Source: Maniola hyperantus (Eukaryota; Arthropoda; Insecta; Lepidoptera; Nymphalidae). From it: DNA of 64,000 nt. The stretch is taken from the NCBI RefSeq assembly GCF_902806685.2, contig NC_048554.1, forward strand, positions 7,626,001-7,690,000. Direction: 5' to 3'. This document shows positions 44,901 through 54,916 of the stretch, in pieces. A program made the position numbers and the translations under genes. The notes beneath the pieces were generated by a model. The model worked only from the letters and a program-made list of their open reading frames with translations, searched no databases and was not told the DNA's origin. How positions within the stretch are numbered: position 1 is the first letter of the stretch; each line of letters opens with the position of its first letter.

Positions 44901-46154
44901 GATCACAACGTAGACACCGAAAGTCAATTTTTAGATAATGGGATAGTTGATAATGAATTCTTGAATAACGACAGAAACCAAAAACTTATGCAGGAAGATG
45001 GAAGTTTGCCTGATAATGTAGACTTTAAATACATCACCGAGCTTATACATCGCGTCGATCTCAATAATAAATCAAATGATTTACCACCTATAGAATATAA
45101 TCCCTTAGATAGTATTGAATTACATAAAAAACAGTTTTCTGACTATAGTGTTCCTTTGTATACACCTGATGGGCGAAGGACAAGCCGCCCGATGCATCAC
45201 AAGTCAGATGAATCGTACTATGCTAATTTGGGCAGGCAAATAGCCACTATGATACGAGGAATTGATACACAAGAAAATGTTGAATTGGAGGAAACGTCAA
45301 ATAAAATAAAGAATGATCCATATTTTAACAATAATTCACCATCATCATTTTGGGAACGTTCGGTGCGATCCCCATTAGCGTACTTAAAAACCAAAAACAA
45401 GAAATTTGAATACTTAAAAAGAAGTAATGAATTACTTTTTGACATGGAAAATAAAGTTGAAATTATAGCTTCTACAGCACCCTCTTTAACTTTACAAGAA
45501 ATAGAAAATATAGTTAAAGTTATGGAAGCTGCCAAAAAGAAGATTCAGAGTAAAAATAAATCTAGTATGAAAAATCCAGGTACTTCTCGTAGAAATCTTA
45601 ACATTGATTTGTGGCCAGAGAAGTCACGTGATTCAAGGAATAATTTTCAAAATTCTGTATTGCCATATTTTAATAAAATCAAACAAGAAAAAAACGCCAA
45701 TAATTACAAAAGTAGTAAAAATAACATTGTAAAACCTAATGTCAATTTGCCAGATCTTCGCATGCACAGTTCTCAAAAGTTTGTAGCCTGGAATGGTCAA
45801 AATACCAATAGAATTATAAAACCAATAAATCAAACTCATAACATTCCAACACTAGCTACCCCATTATTTAACAAGAAATATGCACAAATTAATTACAATT
45901 TTGAAAACACTAACAAAATTCATCAGATTCCAGCAGTAGCAAACCCATTTTCACAAAATACAATAAAACAATCGTTTTTAAACCAACAGATAAATCCGTA
46001 TTTGTTGCATCGTAGGAAATATTTCCAAGACAATAGCAATAGTTATTATGTAAATAGAAACGTAAAACTTTCTTATTTTTCACCAGTTAAAAGAATTTCA
46101 GGAGTACCACAATTATACTTTCCTGAAATAAATCATTTCGATTACATAGATTAA
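41947..46154 (+). CDS. Large secreted TIL-related mosaic protein, gene 3 of cluster
   Basis: Seven exons by inference: 41947-42019, 42435-42552, 42990-43669, 43909-44098, 44186-44272, 44615-44651 and 44805-46154. All six phase joins are consistent, donors are GTGAGT, GTAGGT, GTTAGC, GTAAGA, GTAATT and GTAAGT, and acceptors are mostly TTTTTCAG-like. The product is 844 aa. Residues 1-20 are a signal peptide. Residues 26-63 form a reduced cysteine module (Cys 26, 35, 42, 46, 48, 61) ending GCHCHPGYYFDTDTKIC, like the second half of a TIL domain. Then come a Lys-rich basic block (about 155-185), a Ser/Asp block (about 195-214), a His/Asp patch (223-234), a Pro-rich hydrophobic stretch (244-290), a Thr-rich mucin-like segment (about 299-353; 22 Thr in its 62-residue exon), a second Lys run, and an Asn/Lys-rich C-terminal 449 residues encoded by one exon. 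Function unknown; the layout suggests an extracellular matrix, mucus or secretory-gland protein. A possible AATAAA is at 46334-46339. Confidence 0.85.
42160..42320. repeat. MITE-like repeat in intron 1 of TIL gene 3
   Basis: TATACTTTGACGTAAGATTT, TTACACCTTTATTACCTGTA, CCCAGTGTTGTGGACAATAC and GGCACGCGCTGGCTC. It matches 58110-58283 but lacks the left AGCCAGCGCGTG end. Confidence 0.7.
42569..42860 (+). repeat. Family A repeat in intron 2 of TIL gene 3, internally deleted
   Basis: TTTTTAGGGTTCCGTACCTC to GTACGGAACCCTCGTTGCGC and GACTCGCATTTGGCCGGG. About 130 bp shorter than the copy at 12103, missing the centre around ATCATATGAAAGG. Confidence 0.85.
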
Positions 46155-46489
46155 ATATGGATTAAGTCAATTTTAATCTCAGTAACCCTTTACTGTGCAT
46201 TTCACTGCAACGAGAAGTTTATATTCAGATGCTGAGCAACATTTTTCTTTAAATCTAAAATTAAATAATGGATTTTTCGATTTAGTGCCACTAAAAGTTG
46301 CATGACAGGCGGTTAAAATTATATTACGGAGTCAATAAAATTTTACCGTTCATAAAAGTAAAATAGGTTGCACGAGTCAGGATTTGTTAACTTTGGACCA
46401 AAATTTTTATTAATCTTAATCAAATGTATTTTTTTGTTAAAATAGGAAGGCATAGGTGATGGTGTACAGTTTTATAATAATTACTGCTC

Positions 46490-46690
46490 GCGACTTCGTC
46501 CGCGTGGACTACACAAATTTCAAACCCCTATTTCACCCTCTTAGGTATTGAATTTTCAAAAATATTTTCTTAGCGGTGGCCTACGTCATAATAGCTATCT
46601 GCATGCCAGATTTCAGCCCGACCCGATCCGTCCAGTAGTTTAAGCTGTGCATTAATAGATAGTCAGTCAGTCACCTTTTCCTTTTATATA
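46490..46690 (-). repeat. Dispersed repeat, family C, minus strand
   Basis: GCTCGCGACTTCGTCCGCGT, CACCCTCTTAGGTATTGAAT, CTGCATGCCAGATTTCAGCC and AGTCAGTCAGTCACCTTTTC, about 340 bp after TIL gene 3. Confidence 0.85.
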
Positions 46691-46809
46691 TTTAGATAAG
46701 TGGCAGGTGGCCTGACTTGGTGGACCAGGTGGGCTGACCTGACTTGATAAGATACAAAATCGGTATATTCTGGGCACCTTTAAAGTAGCGCACATTCGAA
46801 GACAAACTC

Positions 46810-46945
46810 TTAGAGAGACGGCTGCGGTGGTACAGTCATGCAATGAGAAGATTCGAGAATCGCGTGAAATTATTCGCTGGACCCAGACGACGAGGAAGAC
46901 TTCAACAAAGCTGGATGTCACTTAAATATTGGACCTTAAAACAGC
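46810..46945 (+). mobile_element. LINE reverse transcriptase C-terminal remnant
   Basis: One plus-strand frame reads RLRWYSHAMRRFENRVK, then GPRRRGRLQQSWMSLK, the pattern of the end of an insect LINE polymerase. No tail or intact domain; decayed. Confidence 0.55.
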
Positions 46946-47370
46946 TCAAATAGACACATTGATGATCCAAGACAGAACAACAGAGAAATATGGTTAGGAG
47001 AGCCGACCCGAACTAACACGGCTGGCTAGTGGCTAGTTCTATACATATAACATCGATTGTTCAAATTGATACATAATACCAATAAACCGGATTTTTTTTA
47101 CCTAAAATTGTACATGTTATTAACAATTTTTTCCTACTAAAGCTTAACTTAACTTAACTTCACTTATTGGTGTTTCCTAATATTGATCTGTCAACATTAA
47201 AAATATTTCCGTTATTATATTCATCAAAGGACCCTAACCTAATCTACTTGTAAATGTAAAAATCTCCTCCCCTCCTCTGCTTTATCTTTTAGGTAACACT
47301 TTTGCATTAAATCTGAAAGATGGCTGTGTTTAGGCGCTACTTATCTTGTATCCCATTCGTCCTTAGTCCT

Positions 47371-47446
47371 TTTTAGGGTTCCGTACCTCAAAAGGAAAAA
47401 CAGAACCCTTATAGGATCACTTTGTTGTCTGTCTGTCTGTCGGTCG

Positions 47447-47489
<43 letters not shown>

Positions 47490-47847
47490 AAGAAACCTAC
47501 AGGGTACTTCCCGTTGACCTAGAATCATGAAATTTGGCAGGTAGGTGGGTCTTATAGCTGGTATTAGGGGAAAAATCTGAAAACCGTGAATTTGTGGTTA
47601 CATCACACACAAAAAAAAAATTGTGGTCATAAACTAATAATTAGTATTGTCAATTTTCAAAGTAAGATAATTATTTCAAGTGGGGTATCATATGAAAGGG
47701 CTTGACCTGTGCATTCTAAAACAGATTTTTATTTATTTTCATGCATTATAGTTTTTGAGTTATCCTGCAAAATGTCGAAAAAATACGATCGAAGTACGGA
47801 ACCCTCGTTGCGCGAGCCTGACTCGCACTTGGCCGGATTTTTTTTCA
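47371..47847 (+). repeat. Family A repeat, complete, longest GTCT run
   Basis: TTTTTAGGGTTCCGTACCTC, about 60 bp of GTCT/GTCG repeats (47427-47488), ACTTCCCGTTGACCTAGAAT and the end GTACGGAACCCTCGTTGCGC with GACTCGCACTTGGCCGG. Confidence 0.9.
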
Positions 47848-48169
47848 CTATACTTAACTCGTAGCATTTCAGAACATGCATTCCACTGTAGCTCACTTGA
47901 CATTATAATTAATAAGAAGTTAATAAGATTTGTAGGGGATGCACTTAGAAGCTATGGGCACGTATGGGTCTTCTCCACGTGAATGCATTTCTTACGCGTG
48001 TTAAAAAATCGTTGAAGGAATAACACAAACTGAATTCGATTTAACGACCACCGTTGACGAACTATTGAAAATTCAACAAAGCAATAAAAAAGTGTCGCGT
48101 TAGAAAAGCGTCTGTGTGGACTAGGGCTAACGCCGGAGACCAATCCACGTGGTTTGACTAATTATATTG

Positions 48170-48487
48170 ATTCCGTACCTCAAAAAGGAAAAAGGTACTC
48201 TTATAGGATCACTTTGTTATCTGTCTGTATGTCCGTCTGTCCGTCGTGTCTGTCAAGAAACCATATAGGGTACTTATACGTACCCAAATTCACAGTTTTC
48301 GGATTTTTCTCCTAAAGTGTGCTATAAGACCATACCTACCTGCCGAATTTCATAATTCTAGGTCAACGGGAAGTACTCTCTAGGTTTCTTGACAGACAGA
48401 CAGACGGACAAACAGACAGACAGACAGACAACAAAGTGATCCTAAAAGGGTTCCGTTTTTCCTTTTGAGGTACGGAACCCTAAAAAT
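48170..48487. repeat. Head-to-head inverted pair of family A 5' halves
   Basis: Plus-strand ATTCCGTACCTCAAAAAGGA with CTGTCAAGAAACC at the left is mirrored at the right by TTTCTTGACAGACAGACAGA and CCTTTTGAGGTACGGAACCC. The centre (48260-48370) is the minus-strand family A interior. Read as single-stranded DNA, the whole block folds back on itself. Confidence 0.8.
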
Positions 48488-48779
48488 AAATAAATACCTA
48501 TCAACTGTATAAATAAAATAGATTTATGATTAAGATTCTAATAAGATGTTCCAAAATGATTCGAATGTTTGTAATAAACTTGGTTAGGACACTGAAAGAT
48601 AATGTGGCACTTTTAAATACGGAGGAAATCCGTGGAGAATTGTGGAATAAATTAGTGCTTGCTTGAAACAAGTAATCCGAGGAGTCATCTATCTGCATCT
48701 CAAAGGATTCGATATTAAGACTACGAAGGAAACTACTACTAACTATTTATTGTAGGGTTTCTTCTTAGATGCACATTTA

Positions 48780-48970
48780 GAACCCCTCGTAGCTTTAGTC
48801 TTAAGCCACGATTACACCTGTAAGTTTTACTCACGTAAGCTGATGATTTTATTGTACATTTTTTGACTGCCTATTGTTGGATTTGTAAGATGATGTAATG
48901 GTGATAATTAATTACGTAAGCTTAAAACTAAAGCTACGAGCATTCCAAACGGGTCCCAAGTCTAACAAGA
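48780..48970. repeat. Composite of LINE 3' region and half of a TTA-type MITE
   Basis: CCCCTCGTAGCTTTAGTCTT (LINE 3' region, plus) passes into CACGATTACACCTGTAAGTT with TTACTCACGTAA (left half of the element at 62739), and 48850-48970 is LINE 3' region on the minus strand (GTTGGATTTGTAAGATGATG, AAAGCTACGAGCATTCCAAA, AGAGCCCACAAC). Confidence 0.6.
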
Positions 48971-49486
48971 GCCCACAACATGGCCATAAATACTTTCACA
49001 TTTATAATATTTTCATTGGAACAACATCGTTATGAGGTGAACAGAGCAGAGATTTCCGAACGAGTTGGTTCAATCAGACAAGCTATAAAAGCTCTAGTAT
49101 ACCTACATACGAATATAAGACGAGTACTTACATATCTCGTAATATCGAGACGGGCTTGCAAATAGGGGCCGAATTTATTTGGCTCGGTATCGAAGCGTTT
49201 CCAATTTTCATATTTTCCGCGATGGGACGCCCGCTCGTCCTATCTCGTAGGTCCTAAAGCTCCCGCGTTATTTTTACGATACGTAATTGATTTGCAGTGG
49301 TTTAAATCATGCTTTTTATACATTATCGTATTTCATCAACCCTTTCGTTTCGTAGGCTGACCATATAACTTCGTAGGGTAACCATATCATATTATATCAG
49401 ACTTAAGATCTCGTAGAACTAAAGTAGTTTTATTTAAAGCAGTGATTAATATGATGTTGCTATCACTTGCTTTGTTAATTTATTGG
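48971..49486. other. No feature recognised
   Basis: Contains a moderately GC-rich stretch (49165-49275) without open frame or motif. Confidence 0.3.
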
Positions 49487-49640
49487 TTTTTTGGTTTATC
49501 CTTCGTTGCAACGGAGCAACGGATCGACGTAATTTGTTGCATGGGTAAAGCTGCTTTTTATCTCGGAAAATTATAGAGTTCCCACGGGATTTTATAAAAC
49601 CTAAATAAACGCGGATGAAGTCGCGGGCATCAGCTAGTAA
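49487..49640 (-). repeat. Dispersed repeat, family B variant, minus strand
   Basis: GTTTTTTGGTTTATCCTTCG, TTGCAACGGAGCAACGG, TCTCGGAAAATTATAGAGTT and GATGAAGTCGCGGGCATCAG with CTAGTA. Confidence 0.75.
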
Positions 49641-50841
49641 ATTATAAATTAAATACGCTGACGTAAAGGAGTATTTTATAAGAATCTGCAGTTAAGTATA
49701 ATATATTATTATTTCACAAAATCGTCTAAATTAAAACAAAGGGTCTATATTTTATGGTCCTAAGTTAATATAATAAAGAATTTTGAATTGTACTGCTCTT
49801 GCTAAATTAAGGACTATCTATAAGTAGGTATATTAAAAGAGATGATCGTTAAATGAAACCTAAAATACACAAGTCTACGTTGTCGTAAGTAAGTATTTTA
49901 TGTTTTCGTGTACCATTTTATGAGATTTATCCCTTGTTTTCCCCGTAGGGACCGAAAGTCGGTGATCCACGACAACTAACAATGTAACTCTCTTGTCGGG
50001 CTGCCACATTCCCGCGTTATTTTTTTAGCTTTCAGCCTTTTATATTTATTATCACTTAGGTTAAAATTTCAGAAAACAAGTAAGTATTAAATTAAGGCAT
50101 AAGACGTTTGAACAAACGGCTGTCCACAGCGGGTATCAGTGCGGTATTTATTAAGTGCGGTATCCAATATACCATACAAGGATATATACATATAATACAA
50201 GAAAGGCAGTGTCTATTCAATACACAATTACATCTTGATTCTTGCATAATTGTGTACTTTGTCTACGTATACCTACCGTGTTTCTTTCCGCAAGCTTGCG
50301 TCTATCCAATTTTCAAATGAGTTCAAACGTTCACAAAAATAATAAGAATTTAATATTAAAATTATTGTCTTTTTTTAAAAAGGGGAACTGTTAAATAATT
50401 TTGTAACGAAACTATTTAGTAATATCTTCGCTCAATTCCGTGGCAAGGGATTTCATTAGAATAACGTTTACTATTCGACCTAAAAACACAGTAGGTCCCT
50501 CATCTAATCCTAATTTGTTGGAGGATTTGATCCGGGAGCGAATTCATTATTGGAAGCGGACTCGGGGGGCTAAAATCAGCGGCGGTCGAGCCTCCCGAAA
50601 TTTCGCACGCACGGACCTGAAAATTTTATGGCCAATTAAGCTAATGTGGTTTTGAACAAAGATTTTACCTGTTTGAAAACTTAAAAGGGGCTTGGTTGAG
50701 TATTGTGATTTGACAAAATATGTAGTTATATTATTGTTTTATTAATATTAGAATGTGTGTACTATGTATGTCTGAACCTAAGTCTGGCTGGAAGCGTATC
50801 TACTTATTTGAGGCTCTATCGCTGAACCTGTCTTGGCAAAA
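49641..50841. other. No feature recognised
   Basis: AT-rich; a short frame at 50440-50655 (GTG start) has no homologue I can name and no splice context. Confidence 0.3.
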
Positions 50842-51140
50842 TCCATACTAATATTAAGTATAAGTGCGAAAGTGTACCTGTCTGTCTGTCTATCTATCTG
50901 CTAGCTTTTTACGGCCTAACAGTTTAACCAGAGTTAAATTTGTTACAGAGTCAGCTTACATCCCGGGGACAGACATACTTAGGCTTCTTTTTATCCCGAA
51001 AAATCAAAGAGTGAGTCCGTTAACCGTTTAACCGATTTATATGAAATCTGGCACAGAGATAGCTTACTCCCCGGAAATTGACACAAGCAACTGTTTATCC
51101 CGTAAAATCAAAGAGTTCCCACGAGATTTTTAAGGCAAGG
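50842..51140 (-). repeat. Family B repeat, minus strand, internally duplicated
   Basis: ATCCATACTAATATTAAGTA, GTGCGAAAGTGTACCTGTCT, then two successive segments with ACCGTTTAACCGATTT-like and TATCCCGAAAAATCAAAGAG / TATCCCGTAAAATCAAAGAG, so the central part is present twice. Confidence 0.75.
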
Positions 51141-51284
51141 TTAAGGTTTAACATAAAGATAGCTCTACATCCTTACCACGGAATTATTCCGTGCTGCCAT
51201 GAGATGACAGAAATTAAGTATGTAAACAGTTTCTGCGTGGATGAAGTAGAGATAATATTTTATAAAATATAATACTTAGTTTTT

Positions 51285-51404
51285 GCAAATGAAAATACAA
51301 AAAACAAAAATACCAAACTTATTCTAGAACATAAAAATTACAAATCGAAAATATCATCTAAACCACCGCAACGAGGCAGGGTGCCCAGAACGCTGGCAGC
51401 GTTA
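51285..51404 (-). mobile_element. 120-bp 5'-truncated LINE 3' end, minus strand
   Basis: Identical over 120 bases to 29626-29745: on the minus strand the codons for NAASVLGTLPRCGGLDDIF, a stop, and the 3' untranslated region with TTCTAGAATAAGTTTGG. Truncated just inside the coding end. Confidence 0.9.
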
Positions 51405-52343
51405 AAACGTATATAAAATTAAAATTTATATTTAAAGTTTTAGATAGGTACATAATTATTATATGGATATTTGGAAAGCCCGTCAAGTCTTTGACTAAGA
51501 TATCTAAAAATTAGCTGTGTCATCAAAAGTAATTATGTTAGACCGTACCTTTTTTTTCGCTGGTAAAATTGCGATTAGGCATCCCGCATGAAAACGGGTA
51601 TGTGGGACTCACTGGCACTATGGGCATACGAGTGGGACTCACCGGCACAGCTGCAGCATACCCACCAAAAAACCGCGTCAAGTATAACGTAACATCTCAG
51701 GAGGGAACTATAAGCGCTAAAACTTTTTAATCTAATTTTCAAGCGGGCTTTTTAGGTGACCTATATGCCAGCCTCAGCTAAAACTTTATGGATTCGTTAA
51801 TCATGATCCCCACTTCAAGAAGAACCATTTTCCTTTTTCCTCTCGAGCCGTAATATGCCATAGAAGTCAAACTTTCCCAGCGTTGTTATGAAAATTGTTT
51901 CGACTCGGTGTCAGCACTTACAGAGTTTACTCCGGGAGGCAGGGAAGTTCCGCGGTTTTCTTTTCAACTGTTATTGCTGTGAATTTTTTAGTAGACCGTT
52001 TGTAAGCAGTGATATTGAGCTGCAAATTAGGTCGTGCGAGTTCTTACTCTGGGACCACGGTAGAAACTAAATGCTACTAGTATATAGTATGCGCTAACTA
52101 TTAGGTATTGAAGACAAAGTGTTTTTTATGCTAAAATAAACAATAAGCAGTAATGAGCCTTATTGAAGGTTCGTATCGTATCGAAATGACCACTTCCGTA
52201 ACATCCCTCCTTAAAATGCACATAGGTATAAGTAACTCTGAAAAGTTAGAGGTGCGTGCCAGGGATTGAACCTCGGACCCTGGACTATACCTAAAATGGA
52301 AGGCATGTATTTAACCCAAACCAAGAATCTAGAAAAAACAAGC
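51405..52343. other. Mostly unrecognised; decayed SINE head near the end
   Basis: 52220-52320 contains AACTCTGAAAAGTTAGAGGT and GTGCCAGGGATTGAACCTCG, the reversed head of the GAT-tailed SINE. A TGTGGGACTCACTGGCACTA-like duplication occurs at about 51600-51650. No gene seen. Confidence 0.4.
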
Positions 52344-52525
52344 CTTTAGAGCCTCAATAGCTCAACCGGTAAAGAAGTGGACTGAAAACCGAAAGGTCGA
52401 CGGTTCAAACCCTGCCCGTTGCGCTATTGTCGTACCTACTCCTAGCACAAGCCTGACGCTTAGTTGGAGAGGAAAGGGGAATATTAATCATTTAACATGG
52501 CTAATATTCTTTAAAAAAAAAAAAA
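52344..52525 (+). mobile_element. tRNA-derived SINE, second type, full length
   Basis: Head with A-box-like TAGCTCAACCGGTAAAG and B box GACGGTTCAAACCCTG; body CCTAGCACAAGCCTGACGCT and TAGTTGGAGAGGAAAGGGGA; tail AACATGGCTAATATTCTTTA then A14. Best preserved of the four copies. Confidence 0.85.
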
Positions 52526-52539
52526 AACTAGGCATCATT

Positions 52540-52695
52540 GTACATTTTTGATTGTCAATTTTTGAATTTATAAAATAAACGATGTAATGGTGCTAATTAA
52601 TTACGTAAACTTTAAACTAAAGCTACGAGGGTTCCAAATGTGCTTTGGTCTGAAAAGAACCCCCACATCAAACACAGCCGGGTATTCATTTTATT
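52540..52695 (-). mobile_element. LINE 3' region fragment, minus strand
   Basis: TTTATAAAATAAACGATGTA, AATTAATTACGTAAACTTTA, AGCTACGAGGGTTCCAAATG and CACAGCCGGGTATTC match, reversed, the 3' region of the LINE at 25409. Confidence 0.75.
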
Positions 52696-52773
52696 ACCAC
52701 CATTTCACAATATCGCTTAAAACTTAATAGAACTATCAAAGCTGTCTAGTAAAAATTCACCATTATATTTATA

Positions 52774-52994
52774 ACTAGCTGATGCCCGCGACTTCGTTTG
52801 CGTGGAATTAGGTTTTTTAAAAATCCCGTGGGAACTCTTTGATTTTCCGGGATAAAAAGTAGCCTATGTGCTTCCCCGGGATATGAGCTACCTCTGTACC
52901 AAATTTCATCAAAATCGGTTAAACCGTTGGGCCGTGAAAAGCTAGCAGACAGACAGATAGACACACTTTCGCATTGATAATATTAGTATGGACA
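52774..52994 (+). repeat. Dispersed repeat, family B, complete copy
   Basis: AACTAGCTGATGCCCGCGAC, CCCGTGGGAACTCTTTGATT, GGGATAAAAAGTAGCCTATG, AGCTAGCAGACAGACAGATA and TTCGCATTGATAATATTAGT. Confidence 0.9.
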
Positions 52995-54342
52995 GTATGG
53001 ATATATGAAATACGCAAGTGAATGTATTTATTTGTATTGAAAAATTACAAATGCAACACAAGGGTGTAACAGGAAGTGTTCCAGTGTGCCTCTAATTTTG
53101 GTTGCGGCAATTCCGCCCGAAGCCTTCCCATCCGCGCCGTGGCTTCACGGTCTCTCCGCGGTAATAAAATAAGCAGTTTTTCCGATTCTACGTTTCATCT
53201 TGTCGTTTCGTATTCTGGAGGCAACTTTCGTTTTCAGAGAAAATTGGACAATGCTCTGAACGTCTCTTGCGGGTTCACTTTAATGTCACTAAGTGCGAAG
53301 AGGAGTAAGTGCGGGAAGCTAACTCTCGTGTTTGATTAGACGGAAAAAGCCGCAACCTACTGAGGATTCACTGTTGTCTGTTTATCTATCTACTCCGCAA
53401 TTTCATCACACATACAACTTCTTTATACGATGCAATATTTCTATAGATAGAAAGATAAAAAAATTCAAAGACGTAGCCATGTTGGTAAATCTTTATTTAT
53501 TTAAAACTTTAACAGCGCTGGTTTCCAGGAGTATTTATAGACTTGTTCCCTACGAATAACAATATAGGTAGATATTCCTGACAGTGAACCTTTATTGATA
53601 AACAATGGATTATAAAATATAATTAAAGTCTACTTAAACTACATTATTATCAAACTCCTCATTAGAAGATACTTTTTTTGATGACAATATTAATTCATGG
53701 TATGGGTAATTGGCGACGTAGAAACCTTTTTATTCACAGACAGACTAAATAAAAGAAAAAAACTACCTACTCTAAAAAATCTTAACTTGTTTTACATTGA
53801 AGCATTTGAAGTTTGTTCTTCGGCTTGAGAGTCGAGGTGTCTGACCTGCAATTTGATTTCATCTGTCTGCAATTCCTTTGGTAGTTTAAAATCTATTAGG
53901 TACCCTTATATTTTGTTATATGAAAAGTTTTATGACTTCGAAATCAAGTTTCCTTTGTTTGAATGGTAACGTAGACGCACACACATAGCTTGAAATGGGT
54001 AGAGGTACTACTAATATTTTGGAAACTAGTCAAACTACATTTGTTTAATTTTGACGATTTATAATAATCAACCCATAGTTAATCGTGTTATTTCCATTAA
54101 CGATAAACTAAACGAATAACTCATACCATCACAATAAAATTACTGAAGTATTTATTTGGTTTTATATAATAAGTATATGATATTTGTCTACATTTTAGTT
54201 ATATTCTAGGACAAAGGTTACTTCTATATTACTACAATATTACTATCACAATTCGTTATAAATATCTACTGAATATGGATGCAACAGCTGGCTCTTAACA
54301 CGCATAAATCTTCCCTAGATCCACCAAATTCGAACTACATTA
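52995..54342. other. No established gene; possible terminal exon on minus strand
   Basis: A GC-rich stretch at 53080-53340 has no gene that I can support. At about 53812-53935, minus strand, there is an open stretch with peptide-like content ending in TAA, followed by AATAAA (see findings). Confidence 0.35.
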
Positions 54343-54374
54343 AACTAGCGGCACGCTATGATGGCCGGTTTGAC
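54343..54374 (+). repeat. Left terminal inverted repeat, transposon copy 2
   Basis: Same 32 bp as at 2663-2694, directly after the TA at 54341-54342. Confidence 0.95.
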
Positions 54375-54916
54375 GTTTGTCCGCTCATGAAGTTCCGTAT
54401 TAATTGATAACGACTTTGAAGGAAATAATTGTATTACTTTATTGACGATAGTGATGTGCAGAGATTCATAAATTTTATCGAATGTAGTTTTAGGTTTAGG
54501 ACTCAAAATTTATTTATTAAATTGATTTCTTAAATGTATACAAGTGTAGAAAAATCAGTTTGCACCATTTAAGGGGTGAATGTACTTGTGAATATGAACA
54601 ATTTTCACTATGTGGACAAACCTCTGAAATCGCAAAAAAATATCAATAAATTTTTAAAAATGGAATCTAATACGATCGTCACATAGGATCGCTGGCTAGC
54701 ACAACTACTACCTCCGGCAAACTCGCGTCAATGCTCAATGCAAAACAAAGCAGTTTCGAATTGACGTTGCTTCGAAAAGTATAAACTGTCAGTGCAATGC
54801 GATTGTGATATAGTTTTGACCTGGCTTTGGATTTCAAATATTGATACTGCATTACTGTTGACCCTTGCTCGTTAATTTGGACTCTGTTCAAGCCCTTTGT
54901 TGTGGATTTCGTCGAT

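Noticed and set aside
47427..47488. Regular short repeats, considered as a CRISPR-like array
   Set aside because: A plain GTCT microsatellite inside a dispersed repeat, with no spacers, in a eukaryotic genome.
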